64,000 bases of DNA from Kitasatospora sp. NBC_01266 (GCF_036242395.1 NZ_CP108458.1:620001-684000), one strand, 5' to 3'; counted from the stretch's first letter, positions 1 to 9,398 are shown. Numbers and translations are program-made. The notes: generated by a model from the sequence alone, not told the origin.

Positions 1-2
1 TC

Positions 3-1388
3 CGGGTCGCCGCCGACTACTCGATGCACCCCGGCATCGCCGCGTCCTGGAGCCAGCCCGACGCCGAGCACGTGGTGGTCGACCTCGACCCGCGGGCGCG
101 GTTCAGCGACGGCCAGCCGGTCACCACCGACGACGTGGTCTACAGCCTGGCCCGCAACATGGACCCGCAGGTCGCCAGCAACTACGCCGACTCCTACAAC
201 GACGTCGCCTCGATCAAGGCCACCGGGCCGGCGCAGGTGACCGTCACGCTCACCAAGCCCGACTACGTCTTCGTGCGCACCCTGGGCACCCTGGGCGCGG
301 CGGTCGTGGAGAAGGCCTTCGCGGTCAAGGCCGGCAGCGACTTCGGCAACGCCGACACCGGCGTGGTCTGCGCCGGGCCCTACACGATCCAGTCGTTCGA
401 CGGCACCAACCAGATGGTGCTCAAGCGCGACCCGAACTACTGGGACCCGAGCCACGCGGGCAAGGCCGACACGGTCACCTTCAAGTTCCTCGGCGACCCG
501 TCCGCGCTCGCCAACGCGCTCACCTCGGGCGCCGTGCAGGGCGCGTTCGACCTTCAGGCGTCGACCGTCTCGCAGTTGAGCCGGGCGAGCGGCGGCAAGC
601 TCTACGTCGGCGGCGAGGGCTCGACCACGCAGAACGTCGACCTGGTGGTCTCCGACTTCGCCGGCGGCCTGGCCGACGCCCGCACCCGGCAGGCGCTGAG
701 CATGGCGATCGACCGGGCCGGCATCGCCAAGACCATCTACAGCGGCGCCGCCGACCCGCTCTACGCCGTCGCCGGGCCGGGCTTCTGGCAGGGCAACCCC
801 GCCGAGTCGGTCTACCGGGCGGCCTACAACCAGCTGGCCAAGGGCCCGGACCTGGCGGGCGCGACCAGCCTGGTCAAGCAGGCCGGTGCGAGCGGCAAGC
901 AGGTGACCATCGCGTACGCGGCCGGCACCCCGTCCCAGGCGCAGCTGGCCCAGGTGCTCCAGCAGACCGGCCAGGCGATCGGCCTCAACGTCAAGATCAT
1001 CGGCCTGCCGGACCAGCAGTACGGCAACCTGTTCACCGACCCGAAGGCCCGGGCCGCCTACGACGGGTTCCTGACGATCAACTACATGGAGTACCCGGAA
1101 GCCCAGAGCATGTACGCGAGTTACGCCACCGCGACCGGCGCGCAGAACTTCAACGGCTACGCCAACACCGCCGTCCAGCAGGACCTGGACGCGGCGCAGG
1201 CCGCCAACGACCCGACCACCCGGGCCCAGGCGGTGCTGAAGGCGCAGGCGGTGCTCGGGCAGGACCTGCCCTGGATCCCGATCGTCGCGCCGCGCGCGCT
1301 GCTCTTCCAGAGCCACGAGGTCACCGGCGCGCCGCTGACCTTCTCCTACATGGACAACGCCTGGGTGACCGCGATCGGGGCGCCCTGA
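3..1388 (+). CDS. ABC transporter substrate-binding protein, family 5 (5' end outside window)
   Basis: This is the C-terminal 461 codons of a periplasmic-type solute-binding protein of the peptide/nickel/opine (SBP_bac_5) family. The open frame runs in from before base 1, so the signal peptide and N-terminus are missing. Typical features are ADYSMHPGIAASW near the start, RFSDGQPVTTDDVVYSL, and GPYTIQSFDGTNQMVLKRDPNYW. The role would be capture of an oligopeptide or similar solute outside the membrane and delivery to the permeases that follow. The stop TGA (1386-1388) overlaps the ATG of the next gene, so this is the first visible gene of a tightly coupled five-gene operon. The substrate cannot be read from the sequence. 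Confidence 0.9.
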   Translation, partial: RVAADYSMHPGIAASWSQPDAEHVVVDLDPRARFSDGQPVTTDDVVYSLARNMDPQVASNYADSYNDVASIKATGPAQVTVTLTKPDYVFVRTLGTLGAAVVEKAFAVKAGSDFGNADTGVVCAGPYTIQSFDGTNQMVLKRDPNYWDPSHAGKADTVTFKFLGDPSALANALTSGAVQGAFDLQASTVSQLSRASGGKLYVGGEGSTTQNVDLVVSDFAGGLADARTRQALSMAIDRAGIAKTIYSGAADPLYAVAGPGFWQGNPAESVYRAAYNQLAKGPDLAGATSLVKQAGASGKQVTIAYAAGTPSQAQLAQVLQQTGQAIGLNVKIIGLPDQQYGNLFTDPKARAAYDGFLTINYMEYPEAQSMYASYATATGAQNFNGYANTAVQQDLDAAQAANDPTTRAQAVLKAQAVLGQDLPWIPIVAPRALLFQSHEVTGAPLTFSYMDNAWVTAIGAP

Positions 1389-2335
1389 TGGCCCGACTGC
1401 TGCTGCACCGCCTCGGCGGGCTGCTCACCACGCTGCTGCTGTCCAGCGTGCTGATCTTCGGCAGCCTCTACCTCGCCCCCGGCAGCCCGGAGAACGTGCT
1501 CTTCGGCAGCCGGGTGCCGAGCGCCGCCGCCCGCGCGGCGGTGCGGCACCGGCTGCACCTGGACCAGCCGCTGCCGGTCCGCTACTGGGACTGGCTGACC
1601 GGAGTGCTCCACGGCGACCTGGGCACCTCGATGGTCACCGGCCAGCCGGTCGCGGACCGGGTCAGCGCCGGGCTCGGCACCACACTGCTGCTGGTGCTGA
1701 TGACCATGGTGCTGGTGGTGCTCCTGGGCCTGGGCCTCGGACTGGCCGCGGCGGTGCGGCCCGGCCGCGTGGACGGCGCCGTCAGCGCGTTCACCTCGGT
1801 CTCGGTGAGCGTGCCGCCGTTCGTCGCCTCCACGCTGCTGATCTCGGTCTTCGCGATCAGGACGGGCTGGTTCCCGGCCTCCGGCATCGGCGAAGGGCTG
1901 GGCGGGAAGATCGACGGACTCGTGCTGCCCGCCTGCGCGCTCGCGGTGATCTCCTGCGGCTTCCTGGCCCGGGTCACCCGCAACGCGGTCCGCGAGGAGC
2001 TGGAGCGCGAGCATGTGCAGACCTCGCTGGTGCGCGGCCTGCCCCGACTGGTGGTGCTCCGCAGCCACGTGCTGCGCAACGCGCTGCCGCCGATCATCAC
2101 CGCCGTCGGCCTGCTGACCGCCGGCACCTTCGCCTCGACGCTGGTCGTCGAGTCCGCCTTCGCGGTGCCGGGGATCGGGCAGTTGACGATCCAGTCGGTG
2201 GCCCAGAAGGACTTCCCGGTGGTCCAGGCCGTGGCGCTGCTGCTGGTCGCCGCGTTCGTGGTCTGCAACGCGGTGAGCGACCTGATCCAGGCCCTGGTGG
2301 ACCCGCGACTGCGCGAGGCAGGGAGCACATCGTGA
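1388..2335 (+). CDS. ABC transporter permease, DppB/OppB type
   Basis: This 315-residue inner-membrane permease has the family layout: an N-terminal membrane segment (RLGGLLTTLLLSSVLIFGSL), an extracytoplasmic loop, then five further membrane segments. The EAA-type coupling region toward the ATPases lies around residues 195-225 (RNAVREELEREHVQTSLVRG). The typical end motif VESAFAVPGIGQL follows. The length is normal for the family. The ATG at 1388 overlaps the stop of the binding-protein gene by one base, and the next permease starts inside its last codons. It would pair with the 2332-3270 product to form the translocation pore. Confidence 0.92.
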   Translation: MARLLLHRLGGLLTTLLLSSVLIFGSLYLAPGSPENVLFGSRVPSAAARAAVRHRLHLDQPLPVRYWDWLTGVLHGDLGTSMVTGQPVADRVSAGLGTTLLLVLMTMVLVVLLGLGLGLAAAVRPGRVDGAVSAFTSVSVSVPPFVASTLLISVFAIRTGWFPASGIGEGLGGKIDGLVLPACALAVISCGFLARVTRNAVREELEREHVQTSLVRGLPRLVVLRSHVLRNALPPIITAVGLLTAGTFASTLVVESAFAVPGIGQLTIQSVAQKDFPVVQAVALLLVAAFVVCNAVSDLIQALVDPRLREAGSTS

Positions 2336-3270
2336 GACAGACGTTGAGCCAGACACTGCGGAAGACGGCCAGGAAGCTGGGCCGCTCCGGAACCGCCTCG
2401 GCGGTGTTCCTGCTGGTCGTGCTGGTGGTCGCGATCGCCGCGCCGCTGCTCGCCCCGGTCGACCCCAACCGGCAGAGCCTGCTGGACGCCTACACCGGCC
2501 CGTCCGCCGCGCACCTGCTCGGCGCGGACGGCATCGGCCGCGACATCCTGTCCCGGCTGATGTTCGGGGCGCGCACCAGCCTGCTCGGCCCGGCGCTGGT
2601 CGTCGGGGTGTCGCTGCTGTTCGGCATCCCGCTGGCGCTGCTGGCCAGTTGGTACGGCGGCTGGGTCGACGCGGTGGTGGCCCGGGTCTTCGACCTGATC
2701 TACGCGCTGCCCGGCCTGCTGCTCGCGGTGCTGACGGTGGCCCTGTTCGGTCCCGGCCTGACACCGGCCGTCGCCGCGCTCTCCATCGCCTACGTGCCCT
2801 TCCTGGCCCGGATCGTGCGGGCGGCGGCGCGCCAGCAGCGGGTCAGCCCGTACGTCGACGCCCTGTCGGTGCAGGGCTTCGGCATGGTGCGGATCTCCGT
2901 CGGCCACGTGCTGCGCAACATCGCGCCCACCGTGGTCGGCCAGGCCGCGATCGCCTTCGGCTACGCGCTGCTCGACCTGGCCTCGCTCTCCTACCTCGGC
3001 CTCGCCGTCCAGGCCCCGACGCCCGACTGGGGCGTCATGGTCAGCGACACCGACGCGCTGATGAAGGGGTACTGGCTGCCGGTGATCGCACCGGGCGTGC
3101 TGATCGTGCTCACCGTCCTGGCACTGACCGTGCTCGGCGCGCGGATCAGCGGCGAGCAGCCGCCCGGCTACCTGCGCCGCGCGAAGCGCACCCCGCGCAA
3201 GCAGGCCCCCGACCCGGCGCGGCCGGGCGGACCGGAGCAGAAGGAGACGACCGTGGGAGCCGTCGGATGA
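2332..3270 (+). CDS. ABC transporter permease, DppC/OppC type
   Basis: This 312-residue permease is the second half of the pore. The GTG start at 2332 overlaps the end of the previous permease. Diagnostic family features are HLLGADGIGRDILSRLMFGART near residues 57-78 and DLASLSYLGLAVQAPTPDWG near residues 214-233, which is typical of DppC/OppC. The C-terminus continues past the last membrane segment in a basic, charged tail of about 35 residues (RRAKRTPRKQAPDPARP). The stop overlaps the next ATG (ATGA at 3267-3270), indicating translational coupling to the first ATPase. Confidence 0.92.
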   Translation: MRQTLSQTLRKTARKLGRSGTASAVFLLVVLVVAIAAPLLAPVDPNRQSLLDAYTGPSAAHLLGADGIGRDILSRLMFGARTSLLGPALVVGVSLLFGIPLALLASWYGGWVDAVVARVFDLIYALPGLLLAVLTVALFGPGLTPAVAALSIAYVPFLARIVRAAARQQRVSPYVDALSVQGFGMVRISVGHVLRNIAPTVVGQAAIAFGYALLDLASLSYLGLAVQAPTPDWGVMVSDTDALMKGYWLPVIAPGVLIVLTVLALTVLGARISGEQPPGYLRRAKRTPRKQAPDPARPGGPEQKETTVGAVG

Positions 3271-4268
3271 GCGGGCCACTGCTGGAACTGTCGGGCCTCA
3301 CGGTCGACATCGACACCGAGGCCGCCGCCTCGCGCACGCTGCTCGACGGCATCGACCTGACCCTCGCCCGCGGCGAGGCGCTGGGCCTGGTCGGTGAGTC
3401 CGGCTCGGGCAAGTCGATGACCGTGCGCGCGATCACCCGGCTGCTGCCGGCCGGGGCCCGGACCTCGGGCACGATCCGCTTCGAGGGCGCCGACGTCGGC
3501 GCGATGGACGCCGCCGCACTGCGCTCCTACCGCGACGGCGGCGTGGGCCTGGTCTTCCAGGACCCGCGCGCGCACATCAACCCGACCCGCCGGATCGGCG
3601 CGTTCCTGATCGAGGCGCTGGTCCGCAACCGGAAGGTCCCCAAACGCGAGGCGCTGGCCAGGGCGGCGGCGGTGCTGGCCGAGGTCGGCATCGACGACCC
3701 GACCCGGCGGCTGCGGCAGTACCCGCACGAGGTCTCCGGCGGCATGCTGCAGCGCGTCATGATCGCCTCGGTGCTGCTCGCCGAGCCCCGGCTGATCCTG
3801 GCCGACGAGCCGACCACCGCGCTCGACGTGACGATCCAGCAGGAGGTCGTGGCCATTCTGGACCGGCTGCGCCGGGACCGCGGCATGGGCATGGTCTTCA
3901 TCACCCACGACCTCGACCTCGCGCTGGCCGTCTGCGGCCGCGTGGCGGTGATGTACGCGGGGCGGATCGTCGAACTCCGGTCCGCCGACACCCTGCACGA
4001 GCGCGCCGCCCACCCGTACACGGCCGGGCTGCTCGGCTCGCGACCCGCGATCGACGAGCGGGCGGAGCGGCTGGCGGCCATCCCCGGCCGCCCCGTCTCC
4101 GCCTTCGAGTCGGGCCCGGGCTGCGCCTTCGCGCCGCGCTGCGCGCACGCGCGGCCGGTCTGCGAGCAGCGGCCACCGGAACTCACCGAGTTCGACGGCG
4201 GGTTGGTGCGCTGCGCGCGGGTGGCGGAGATCCGCCCGGCACGGACGAGCAAGGAGGCGAGCGCATGA
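3267..4268 (+). CDS. ABC transporter ATP-binding protein, DppD/OppD type
   Basis: This 333-residue ATPase powers the importer from the cytoplasmic face. Walker A is GESGSGKS, the signature is VSGGMLQRV, Walker B is LILADEPT and the switch histidine lies in ITHDLDLAL. The C-terminal oligopeptide-transport extension with its cysteine cluster (CAFAPRCAHARPVCEQRPPEL region) identifies the DppD/OppD subgroup. The open frame extends upstream to 2649 but there it lies under the permease gene. I place the start at the ATG at 3267, which overlaps the permease stop. It overlaps the next gene by the same ATGA arrangement. Confidence 0.92.
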   Translation: MSGPLLELSGLTVDIDTEAAASRTLLDGIDLTLARGEALGLVGESGSGKSMTVRAITRLLPAGARTSGTIRFEGADVGAMDAAALRSYRDGGVGLVFQDPRAHINPTRRIGAFLIEALVRNRKVPKREALARAAAVLAEVGIDDPTRRLRQYPHEVSGGMLQRVMIASVLLAEPRLILADEPTTALDVTIQQEVVAILDRLRRDRGMGMVFITHDLDLALAVCGRVAVMYAGRIVELRSADTLHERAAHPYTAGLLGSRPAIDERAERLAAIPGRPVSAFESGPGCAFAPRCAHARPVCEQRPPELTEFDGGLVRCARVAEIRPARTSKEASA

Positions 4269-5077
4269 GCGCGGCAGCGACCGACACCGCGCAGGCGGTC
4301 GAGGTACGGGAACTGGGCAAGGTGTTCAAGGGCCCGCGCGGGGTGCGGCACCAGGCCGTGGCGGACGTCTCGTTCGACGTCCCGGTCGGCGGCTCACTCG
4401 GTATCGTCGGCGAGTCCGGCTCGGGCAAGACCACCATCGCCCGGATGCTGGTCGGGCTGGAACGCCCGACCGGCGGCCGGATCGCGGTGCTGGGCCGCGA
4501 CCGCAGCCGGCCGGCGCGCCGGGGCGCGGAGCGCGGCGCCCGGGCGCGGGAGCTGCAGATCGTCTTCCAGGACCCGTACACCTCGCTCGACCCGCGGCAG
4601 AGCGCGCGGGCCGCGGTGGAGGAGGTGCTGCGGCACCACGGCGGGCTGACGGCGGACCAGCGCGCGAAGCGACTCGACGAGCTGGTCGATCAGGTGGGCC
4701 TGACCGAGCGCCAGGCCCGGGCCCGTCCGCGCGACCTCTCCGGCGGCCAGCGCCAGCGGGTGGCGATCGCCCGGGCGCTGGCGGCGCGGCCGCGGGTCCT
4801 GGTGCTGGACGAGGCGGTCTCGGCGCTGGACGTGTCGATCCAGGCGCAGATCCTCAACCTGCTCGCGGACATCCGCGCCGAGACCGGGCTGACCTACCTG
4901 CTGATCTCGCACGACCTGGCGGTCGTGCGGCAGCTCTGCGACACGGTGCTGGTGCTGCGCCGCGGTCGGGTGGTCGAGCAGGGCGACTGCGCCCGCGTGC
5001 TCGACGCGCCGGAGCAGGCGTACACCCGGGCGCTGCGCGAGGCGGTTCCGGTGCCGGGCTGGAGAGTTGGGGTGTAG
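4265..5077 (+). CDS. ABC transporter ATP-binding protein, DppF/OppF type
   Basis: This 270-residue ATPase is the partner of the preceding one. Walker A is GESGSGKT, the Q-loop is IVFQDPYTSLDPR, the signature is LSGGQRQRV and Walker B is VLVLDEAVSALDVS, with SHDLAVV as the switch. It is shorter than many DppF proteins because it ends soon after the ATPase core and lacks the C-terminal cysteine extension. Its start (ATG 4265) overlaps the stop of the first ATPase. It is the last gene of the operon, followed at once by a strong hairpin shared with the converging polyamine operon. Confidence 0.92.
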   Translation: MSAAATDTAQAVEVRELGKVFKGPRGVRHQAVADVSFDVPVGGSLGIVGESGSGKTTIARMLVGLERPTGGRIAVLGRDRSRPARRGAERGARARELQIVFQDPYTSLDPRQSARAAVEEVLRHHGGLTADQRAKRLDELVDQVGLTERQARARPRDLSGGQRQRVAIARALAARPRVLVLDEAVSALDVSIQAQILNLLADIRAETGLTYLLISHDLAVVRQLCDTVLVLRRGRVVEQGDCARVLDAPEQAYTRALREAVPVPGWRVGV

Positions 5078-5107
5078 GCCAGGAAGCGGTGACAAGCCGC
5101 TGAGTAC

Positions 5108-5145
5108 GACAGGCCCCCGACCGCTGACGCGATCGGGGGCCTGTC
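5108..5145. terminator. Bidirectional rho-independent-like terminator
   Basis: A perfect 13-bp inverted repeat (GACAGGCCCCCGA at 5108-5120 against its complement at 5133-5145, 12-nt loop) sits between two converging operons. It is followed by 2.3 copies of a 15-bp direct repeat beginning GTCGTGAGGGGCCC (5143-5178). Confidence 0.75.
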
Positions 5146-5184
5146 GTGAGGGGCCCTGTCGTGAGGGGCCCGGTCGTGACCGGG

Positions 5185-6045
5185 CTACCGCCGGGCGGCT
5201 CGCACCCGGCCGAGGACCGTCGAGAGCGCGATGACCGCCATGGTGCCCAGCAGCATCATCGAGCCGATGACGTCGATCTGCGCCGGGTAGGCGCGCTGCA
5301 CGGATCCCCAGATGTACATCGGGAAGGTCTCCAGGTTGCCGGCGGTGAAGACGGTGATGATGTAGTCGTCCACCGACAGCGCGAAGGAGAGCAGGGCCGC
5401 CGCCGCGATACCGGGGGCCACCAGTGGGAGGGTGACCTTCATGAAGGTCTGGAACGGCGTGGCGTAGAGGTCCTGGGCCGCCCGCTCCAGGGTCGGGTCC
5501 ATGCCCGCGAGCCGGGCCTTGACCGTCACCACGACGTAGCTGACGCAGAACATCACATGCGCGATCGTGATGGTCCAGAAGCCGAGCCCGCCGGGGCCGA
5601 CGGTGTTGAAGAACATCGCGGCCAGCGTCGCGCCCATGACCACCTCGGGGGCGGCCATCGGCAGGAACAGCAGGGCGTTGATGCCGGAGCGGGCCTTGAA
5701 GCGGTGGCGCACCATCGCGAAGGCGATCATCGTGCCCAGCACCGTCGCCACCACGGTCGCCACGGCGCCGATCTGCAGCGAGAGCCCGATGCTGTGGCAC
5801 ATCCCGGGGTTGGCGCACGGGTTGGCCCAGGCCGCCGTGGAGAAGTGGTTCCAGACGTAGTTGAACTTGCCCACGGGCTGGTTGAAGGACATCCACAGGA
5901 CGACCGCGTTGGGCAGCAGCATGAAGACGAAGATCGCCACCGTGACGACCAGCAGGATGTGCTCGCGGGCCCAGCTCAGCGGGCTGCGGCGGCGGACCGC
6001 CGGGGCCCCTGCGGCTGCCGCGGGGAGAGTGGTCAGAGTCGTCAT
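5185..6045 (-). CDS. Polyamine-type ABC transporter permease, PotC-like
   Basis: This 286-residue integral membrane permease of the spermidine/putrescine class has six membrane segments and the family motif region ERAAQDLYATPFQTFMKVTL (EAA loop contacting the ATPase). The start is the ATG at 6045, which overlaps the TGA of the upstream permease gene, although the open frame itself reads back to 7164. It is the last gene of a minus-strand operon ordered binding protein, ATPase, PotB-like, PotC-like. Polyamine specificity is inferred from family resemblance and from the neighbouring amine oxidoreductase. It is not proven by the sequence. Confidence 0.88.
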   Translation of the reverse strand: MTTLTTLPAAAAGAPAVRRRSPLSWAREHILLVVTVAIFVFMLLPNAVVLWMSFNQPVGKFNYVWNHFSTAAWANPCANPGMCHSIGLSLQIGAVATVVATVLGTMIAFAMVRHRFKARSGINALLFLPMAAPEVVMGATLAAMFFNTVGPGGLGFWTITIAHVMFCVSYVVVTVKARLAGMDPTLERAAQDLYATPFQTFMKVTLPLVAPGIAAAALLSFALSVDDYIITVFTAGNLETFPMYIWGSVQRAYPAQIDVIGSMMLLGTMAVIALSTVLGRVRAARR

Positions 6046-6974
6046 CAGAGCAGATCCTCCGTACCGGCCTTGCGGATGTAGCTCATCACCAGGACGAGCG
6101 TGCCGACCATCATCACGACCGAGATCGCCGAACCGACCGGGTAGCCGGAGGTCTGTCGCAGGAACAGGTCCTCGATCTTCTGGCCGACCACGCCGGTGTT
6201 CGGGTTGCCCAGCAGCTGGGCGTTGATGTAGTCGCCGACCGCCGGGATGAAGGTCAGCAGGGTGCCGCCGACGACACCGGGCATCGACAGCGGCAGGGTG
6301 ATCCGCCGCCAGGTGGTGAAGGTGCTGCAGTAGAGGTCGCTGCCCGCCTCCAGCAGCCGGGGGTCGATCTTCTCCAGCGAGGTGTAGAGCGGCAGGATCG
6401 TGAACGGCAGGAAGTTGTAGACCATGCCGCAGACCACCGCCGCCGGGGTGTTGATCACATGGCTGCCGGTGGTCCAGCCGAGCGCGTCGGTCAGCCCGAG
6501 GATGTGCGCGCTCCGCAGCACGTGGACGACCGGGCCCTGGTCGGCGAGGATGGTCTCCCAGGCGATGGTGCGGATCAGGAAGCTGGTGAACGACGGCACG
6601 ATCACCAGTGCCATCAGCAGCGACTTCCACTTGCCGCCCTTGAAGGCGATGAAGTAGGCCACCGGGTAGCCCAGCGCCAGGCAGAGGACCGTGGTGAGGG
6701 TCGAGTACAGGCCCGAGTGCCAGTACTGCGTCCCGTAGTCGGAGATCGCGTGCCCGTAGTTGGCCCAGTGCCAGGTCAGCTTGAAGCCGTCGTCGTAGTT
6801 GCCGGTCTGCACCGAGGCCGAGACCGAGGTGAGGATCGGCAGCAGGAAGAAGACGGTCAGCCAGAGCAGGCCCGGCAGCAGCAGGATCCAGGGGGTCAGG
6901 TTGCGGCGCGGCTTGTGGTCCGCGACCGGCGGGCGCTGCGCCGTTGCGGCCGCGGGGTCGGCGACAGCGGTCAT
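6045..6974 (-). CDS. Polyamine-type ABC transporter permease, PotB-like
   Basis: This 309-residue permease starts with a soluble, alanine/proline-rich N-terminus and then has six membrane segments. The first is LLPGLLWLTVFFLLPILTSV. The ATPase-contact loop is around DLYCSTFTTWRRITLPLSMPG. The sequence PSFTSFLIRTIAWETILADQG is typical of PotB. It overlaps the upstream ATPase gene by four bases (start ATG 6974, ATPase stop 6971-6973) and overlaps the downstream permease start. Together with the PotC-like protein it would form the heterodimeric channel. Confidence 0.9.
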   Translation of the reverse strand: MTAVADPAAATAQRPPVADHKPRRNLTPWILLLPGLLWLTVFFLLPILTSVSASVQTGNYDDGFKLTWHWANYGHAISDYGTQYWHSGLYSTLTTVLCLALGYPVAYFIAFKGGKWKSLLMALVIVPSFTSFLIRTIAWETILADQGPVVHVLRSAHILGLTDALGWTTGSHVINTPAAVVCGMVYNFLPFTILPLYTSLEKIDPRLLEAGSDLYCSTFTTWRRITLPLSMPGVVGGTLLTFIPAVGDYINAQLLGNPNTGVVGQKIEDLFLRQTSGYPVGSAISVVMMVGTLVLVMSYIRKAGTEDLL

Positions 6975-8122
6975 GCGGCGCCCTCCTCGTCCAGGACGGC
7001 GCCGGCCTCGATGTCCTGGGTGCCGTCCAGGCCGAAGCCCTGGCTCGGGTCCCAGTAGACGGCGACCTCGTTGCCCGGGCGCTGGATGGCGCGGCCGGTG
7101 TTCTGCTCGAACACCGAGATCTCCTCGCCGGAGGCCAGCCTGACCAGGTACTGGGTGGAGACACCGATGAACGAGGTGTCGACCACCGTCCCGGTCAGGC
7201 AGTTGAAACCGCTGGGCACCTCGTCCTCGGTCGCGGCGATCTGCACCTTCTCCGGTCGCACGCCGAGGATCACGGCACCGCTGGTGGCGCGGGCGCGGTC
7301 GGCGTTCAGCGTGAGCGTGCGGCCGTGGGCGCGCACCGTGACCACGCCGCCGGCGACGCCCTCGACCACACCGGGTATCAGGTTGGACTGTCCCAGGAAG
7401 TTGGCGACGAAGGTGCTGGCCGGGTTCTCGTACAGGTCTGCGGGAGAGCCCAGTTGCTCGATCCGGCCCTGGTTCATCACCGCGATGGTGTCGGCCATCG
7501 TCATGGCCTCCTCCTGGTCGTGGGTGACGTGGACGAAGGTCAGGCCCACCTCGGTCTGGATCCGCTTGAGTTCGATCTGCATCTGGCGGCGCAGCTTGAG
7601 GTCCAGCGCGCCCAACGGCTCGTCCAGCAGCAGCACCTGGGGCTGGTTGATCAGCGCGCGGGCGAGCGCGATGCGCTGCTGCTGGCCGCCGGACAGCTGG
7701 TTGGGCTTGCGCTTGGCCAGGTGGCCCAGCTCGACCAGCTCCAGCATCTCCTCCACCTGGGGCCGGACGCTCTTGAACCCGCGCCGGCGCAGGCCGAAGG
7801 CGACGTTCTCGAAGATGTCCAGGTGCGGGAAGAGCGCGTAGTTCTGGAAGACGGTGTTGACCGGGCGCCGGTAGGGCTTGGTGTCGGTCACCTCGGCGTC
7901 GCCCAGGAAGATCTGACCCGCCGTCGGGTCCTCCAGGCCGGAGACCATGCGCAGGGTGGTGGTCTTGCCGCAGCCCGACGCGCCCAGCAGGGCGAAGAAC
8001 GATCCCTGGGGGATGGTCAGGTCGAGATTGTCGACGGCGGTGAAGGCACCGAAGCGCTTGGTGAGGCCGACCAGGCGGAGATCCCCGCCCTCGGTTCGAC
8101 CCAGTACGTCGTTGGAGCTCAT
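6971..8122 (-). CDS. Polyamine-type ABC transporter ATP-binding protein, PotA-like
   Basis: This 383-residue ATPase has a C-terminal TOBE domain. Walker A is GASGCGKT, the signature is LSGGQQQRI, Walker B is VLLLDEPLGALD and the switch is VTHDQEEAM. The second half (from about residue 245) is the TOBE_2 regulatory domain ending in AVYWDPSQGFGLD. I chose the ATG at 8122 because a purine-rich ribosome site (GAAAGAAG) lies just upstream. A GTG at 8137 would add five residues. The gene follows the binding-protein gene by 31 bases and overlaps the PotB-like gene. Confidence 0.92.
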   Translation of the reverse strand: MSSNDVLGRTEGGDLRLVGLTKRFGAFTAVDNLDLTIPQGSFFALLGASGCGKTTTLRMVSGLEDPTAGQIFLGDAEVTDTKPYRRPVNTVFQNYALFPHLDIFENVAFGLRRRGFKSVRPQVEEMLELVELGHLAKRKPNQLSGGQQQRIALARALINQPQVLLLDEPLGALDLKLRRQMQIELKRIQTEVGLTFVHVTHDQEEAMTMADTIAVMNQGRIEQLGSPADLYENPASTFVANFLGQSNLIPGVVEGVAGGVVTVRAHGRTLTLNADRARATSGAVILGVRPEKVQIAATEDEVPSGFNCLTGTVVDTSFIGVSTQYLVRLASGEEISVFEQNTGRAIQRPGNEVAVYWDPSQGFGLDGTQDIEAGAVLDEEGAA

Positions 8123-8153
8123 CGTTGCTTCTTTCACTGGGGAGGCGGGTCCG

Positions 8154-9398
8154 CTACTGGCCGGTGATCTGCTGGAATCGGCTGGTGTAGTCGTCCAGTT
8201 GGGCGATGCTGAGGGCCATGAAGCCGCGGGCCTTGTCCTGCATCTCCTGGGTGGGGACGATGAGCGGCACGGCGGCGGCGGTGGGGTCCAGTTGCTGGAG
8301 CGCCGCCACGGCGCCGTCCACCGAGGGGATGTAGTTGATGTAGTCGTCGAGGGCGGCGCAGACGTCGGGCTCGAGGTAGTAGTTCAGCAGCTTCTCGGCA
8401 TTGGTCTTGTGCCGCGCGAAGTTGGGGATGACGCAGTTGTCGGACCAGGAGAGCATGCCCTCGGTGGGCAGGTCGAGGGTGACCAGGTTGGGCTTGCCGA
8501 GCTGCGCGACATCGCCCGAATACGCCATCGTCACAGCGGTGTTGCCCTGCTGGAAGGCGCTCAGGTAGTCGTTCCCGGTGAAGGAGCGGATCTGGCCGGA
8601 ATCCTTGGCCTTGCGGACGTACTCCAGCGCCTGGTTGAACTGGGCGTCGGTGAAGTTCTCCGAGTCGAATCCCAGGGCCAGCAGCGCGATCGCGACGGTG
8701 TCCTCCATCTCGCTGAAGAGCGAGACCTTGCCCCGGAGGTCGGCCCGGGTGAAGACCTCCGCGAGCGAAGTGATCGGCTGCTTCACCAGGTCGGTGTTGT
8801 AGGCGAAGGTGGTGTAGCCGTAGGCCCACGGCACCGAGAAGAGGCGGCCCGGATCGGTGGCGTCCTTGATGACGCTGGGCAGCATCTTCGCGTGGTTGGG
8901 GATGTTCGCCAGGTCGAGTTCCTGGATGTAGTCGTACGCCCGGTACTTGGCCACCATGTAGTCGCTGACGACCATGAGGTCGTAGCCGGTGTCGATGCCC
9001 TTGACCAGCGCCGGGTCGACCTTCGTGTACCAGTCGTTGTTGTCGTTGATGATCTCCAGGTAGTCGACCTGGATGCCGCTCTGCTGGACGAAGGCGTCCA
9101 GCGTGGGCCGCTTGTTGGGGTCCTTCGGATCGACGTCGATGTAGGCCGGCCAGGTCGCGAAGACGACCTTCCGCTCGGTGGCGGAGTAGTCCTTGCCGGC
9201 CTGCCCCACCTCCTTGCCGCCGGGCGGAACGACATGACCCGGCACACCGCAGGCCGACAGCAGTCCGGTACCGGCCGCGGCCAGCCCTCCCGCTGTCACA
9301 CCACGGAGCAGGGAGCGGCGGCTTATCGCGGCGGCCGCCGAATGGGAGCGGGTTCGGTTGGTGAACCGCACCAGATCGGCAAAACTGGGGCCCGTCAT
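8154..9398 (-). CDS. Polyamine-type ABC transporter substrate-binding lipoprotein, PotD-like
   Basis: This 414-residue extracellular binding protein has a twin-arginine motif (SRRSLLRG, residues 26-33) followed by a hydrophobic stretch and a lipobox (LLSACG). It is therefore predicted to be a Tat-exported lipoprotein anchored at the outer face of the membrane. The mature part resembles PotD/PotF-type binding proteins: VVFATWPAYIDVDP, WAYGYTTFAYNTDLV, and YSGDVAQLGKPNLVTLDLPTEG. A GAAAGG ribosome site lies about 9 bases before the ATG. It is the first gene of the operon, transcribed away from the cupin/oxidoreductase pair. Confidence 0.9.
   Translation of the reverse strand: MTGPSFADLVRFTNRTRSHSAAAAISRRSLLRGVTAGGLAAAGTGLLSACGVPGHVVPPGGKEVGQAGKDYSATERKVVFATWPAYIDVDPKDPNKRPTLDAFVQQSGIQVDYLEIINDNNDWYTKVDPALVKGIDTGYDLMVVSDYMVAKYRAYDYIQELDLANIPNHAKMLPSVIKDATDPGRLFSVPWAYGYTTFAYNTDLVKQPITSLAEVFTRADLRGKVSLFSEMEDTVAIALLALGFDSENFTDAQFNQALEYVRKAKDSGQIRSFTGNDYLSAFQQGNTAVTMAYSGDVAQLGKPNLVTLDLPTEGMLSWSDNCVIPNFARHKTNAEKLLNYYLEPDVCAALDDYINYIPSVDGAVAALQQLDPTAAAVPLIVPTQEMQDKARGFMALSIAQLDDYTSRFQQITGQ

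Noticed and set aside
2649..3266. N-terminal extension of the first ATPase gene
   Set aside because: It overlaps the permease gene in another frame and encodes Arg/Ala/Pro-rich sequence. The family start is the ATG at 3267.
1346..3279. Long minus-strand frames under the first permease genes
   Set aside because: They are shadows of GC-rich coding sequence without ribosome sites or recognisable domains.
5143..5178. CRISPR array
   Set aside because: This and the other repeat patches are contiguous short tandem units without spacers. No cas genes are present in the window.
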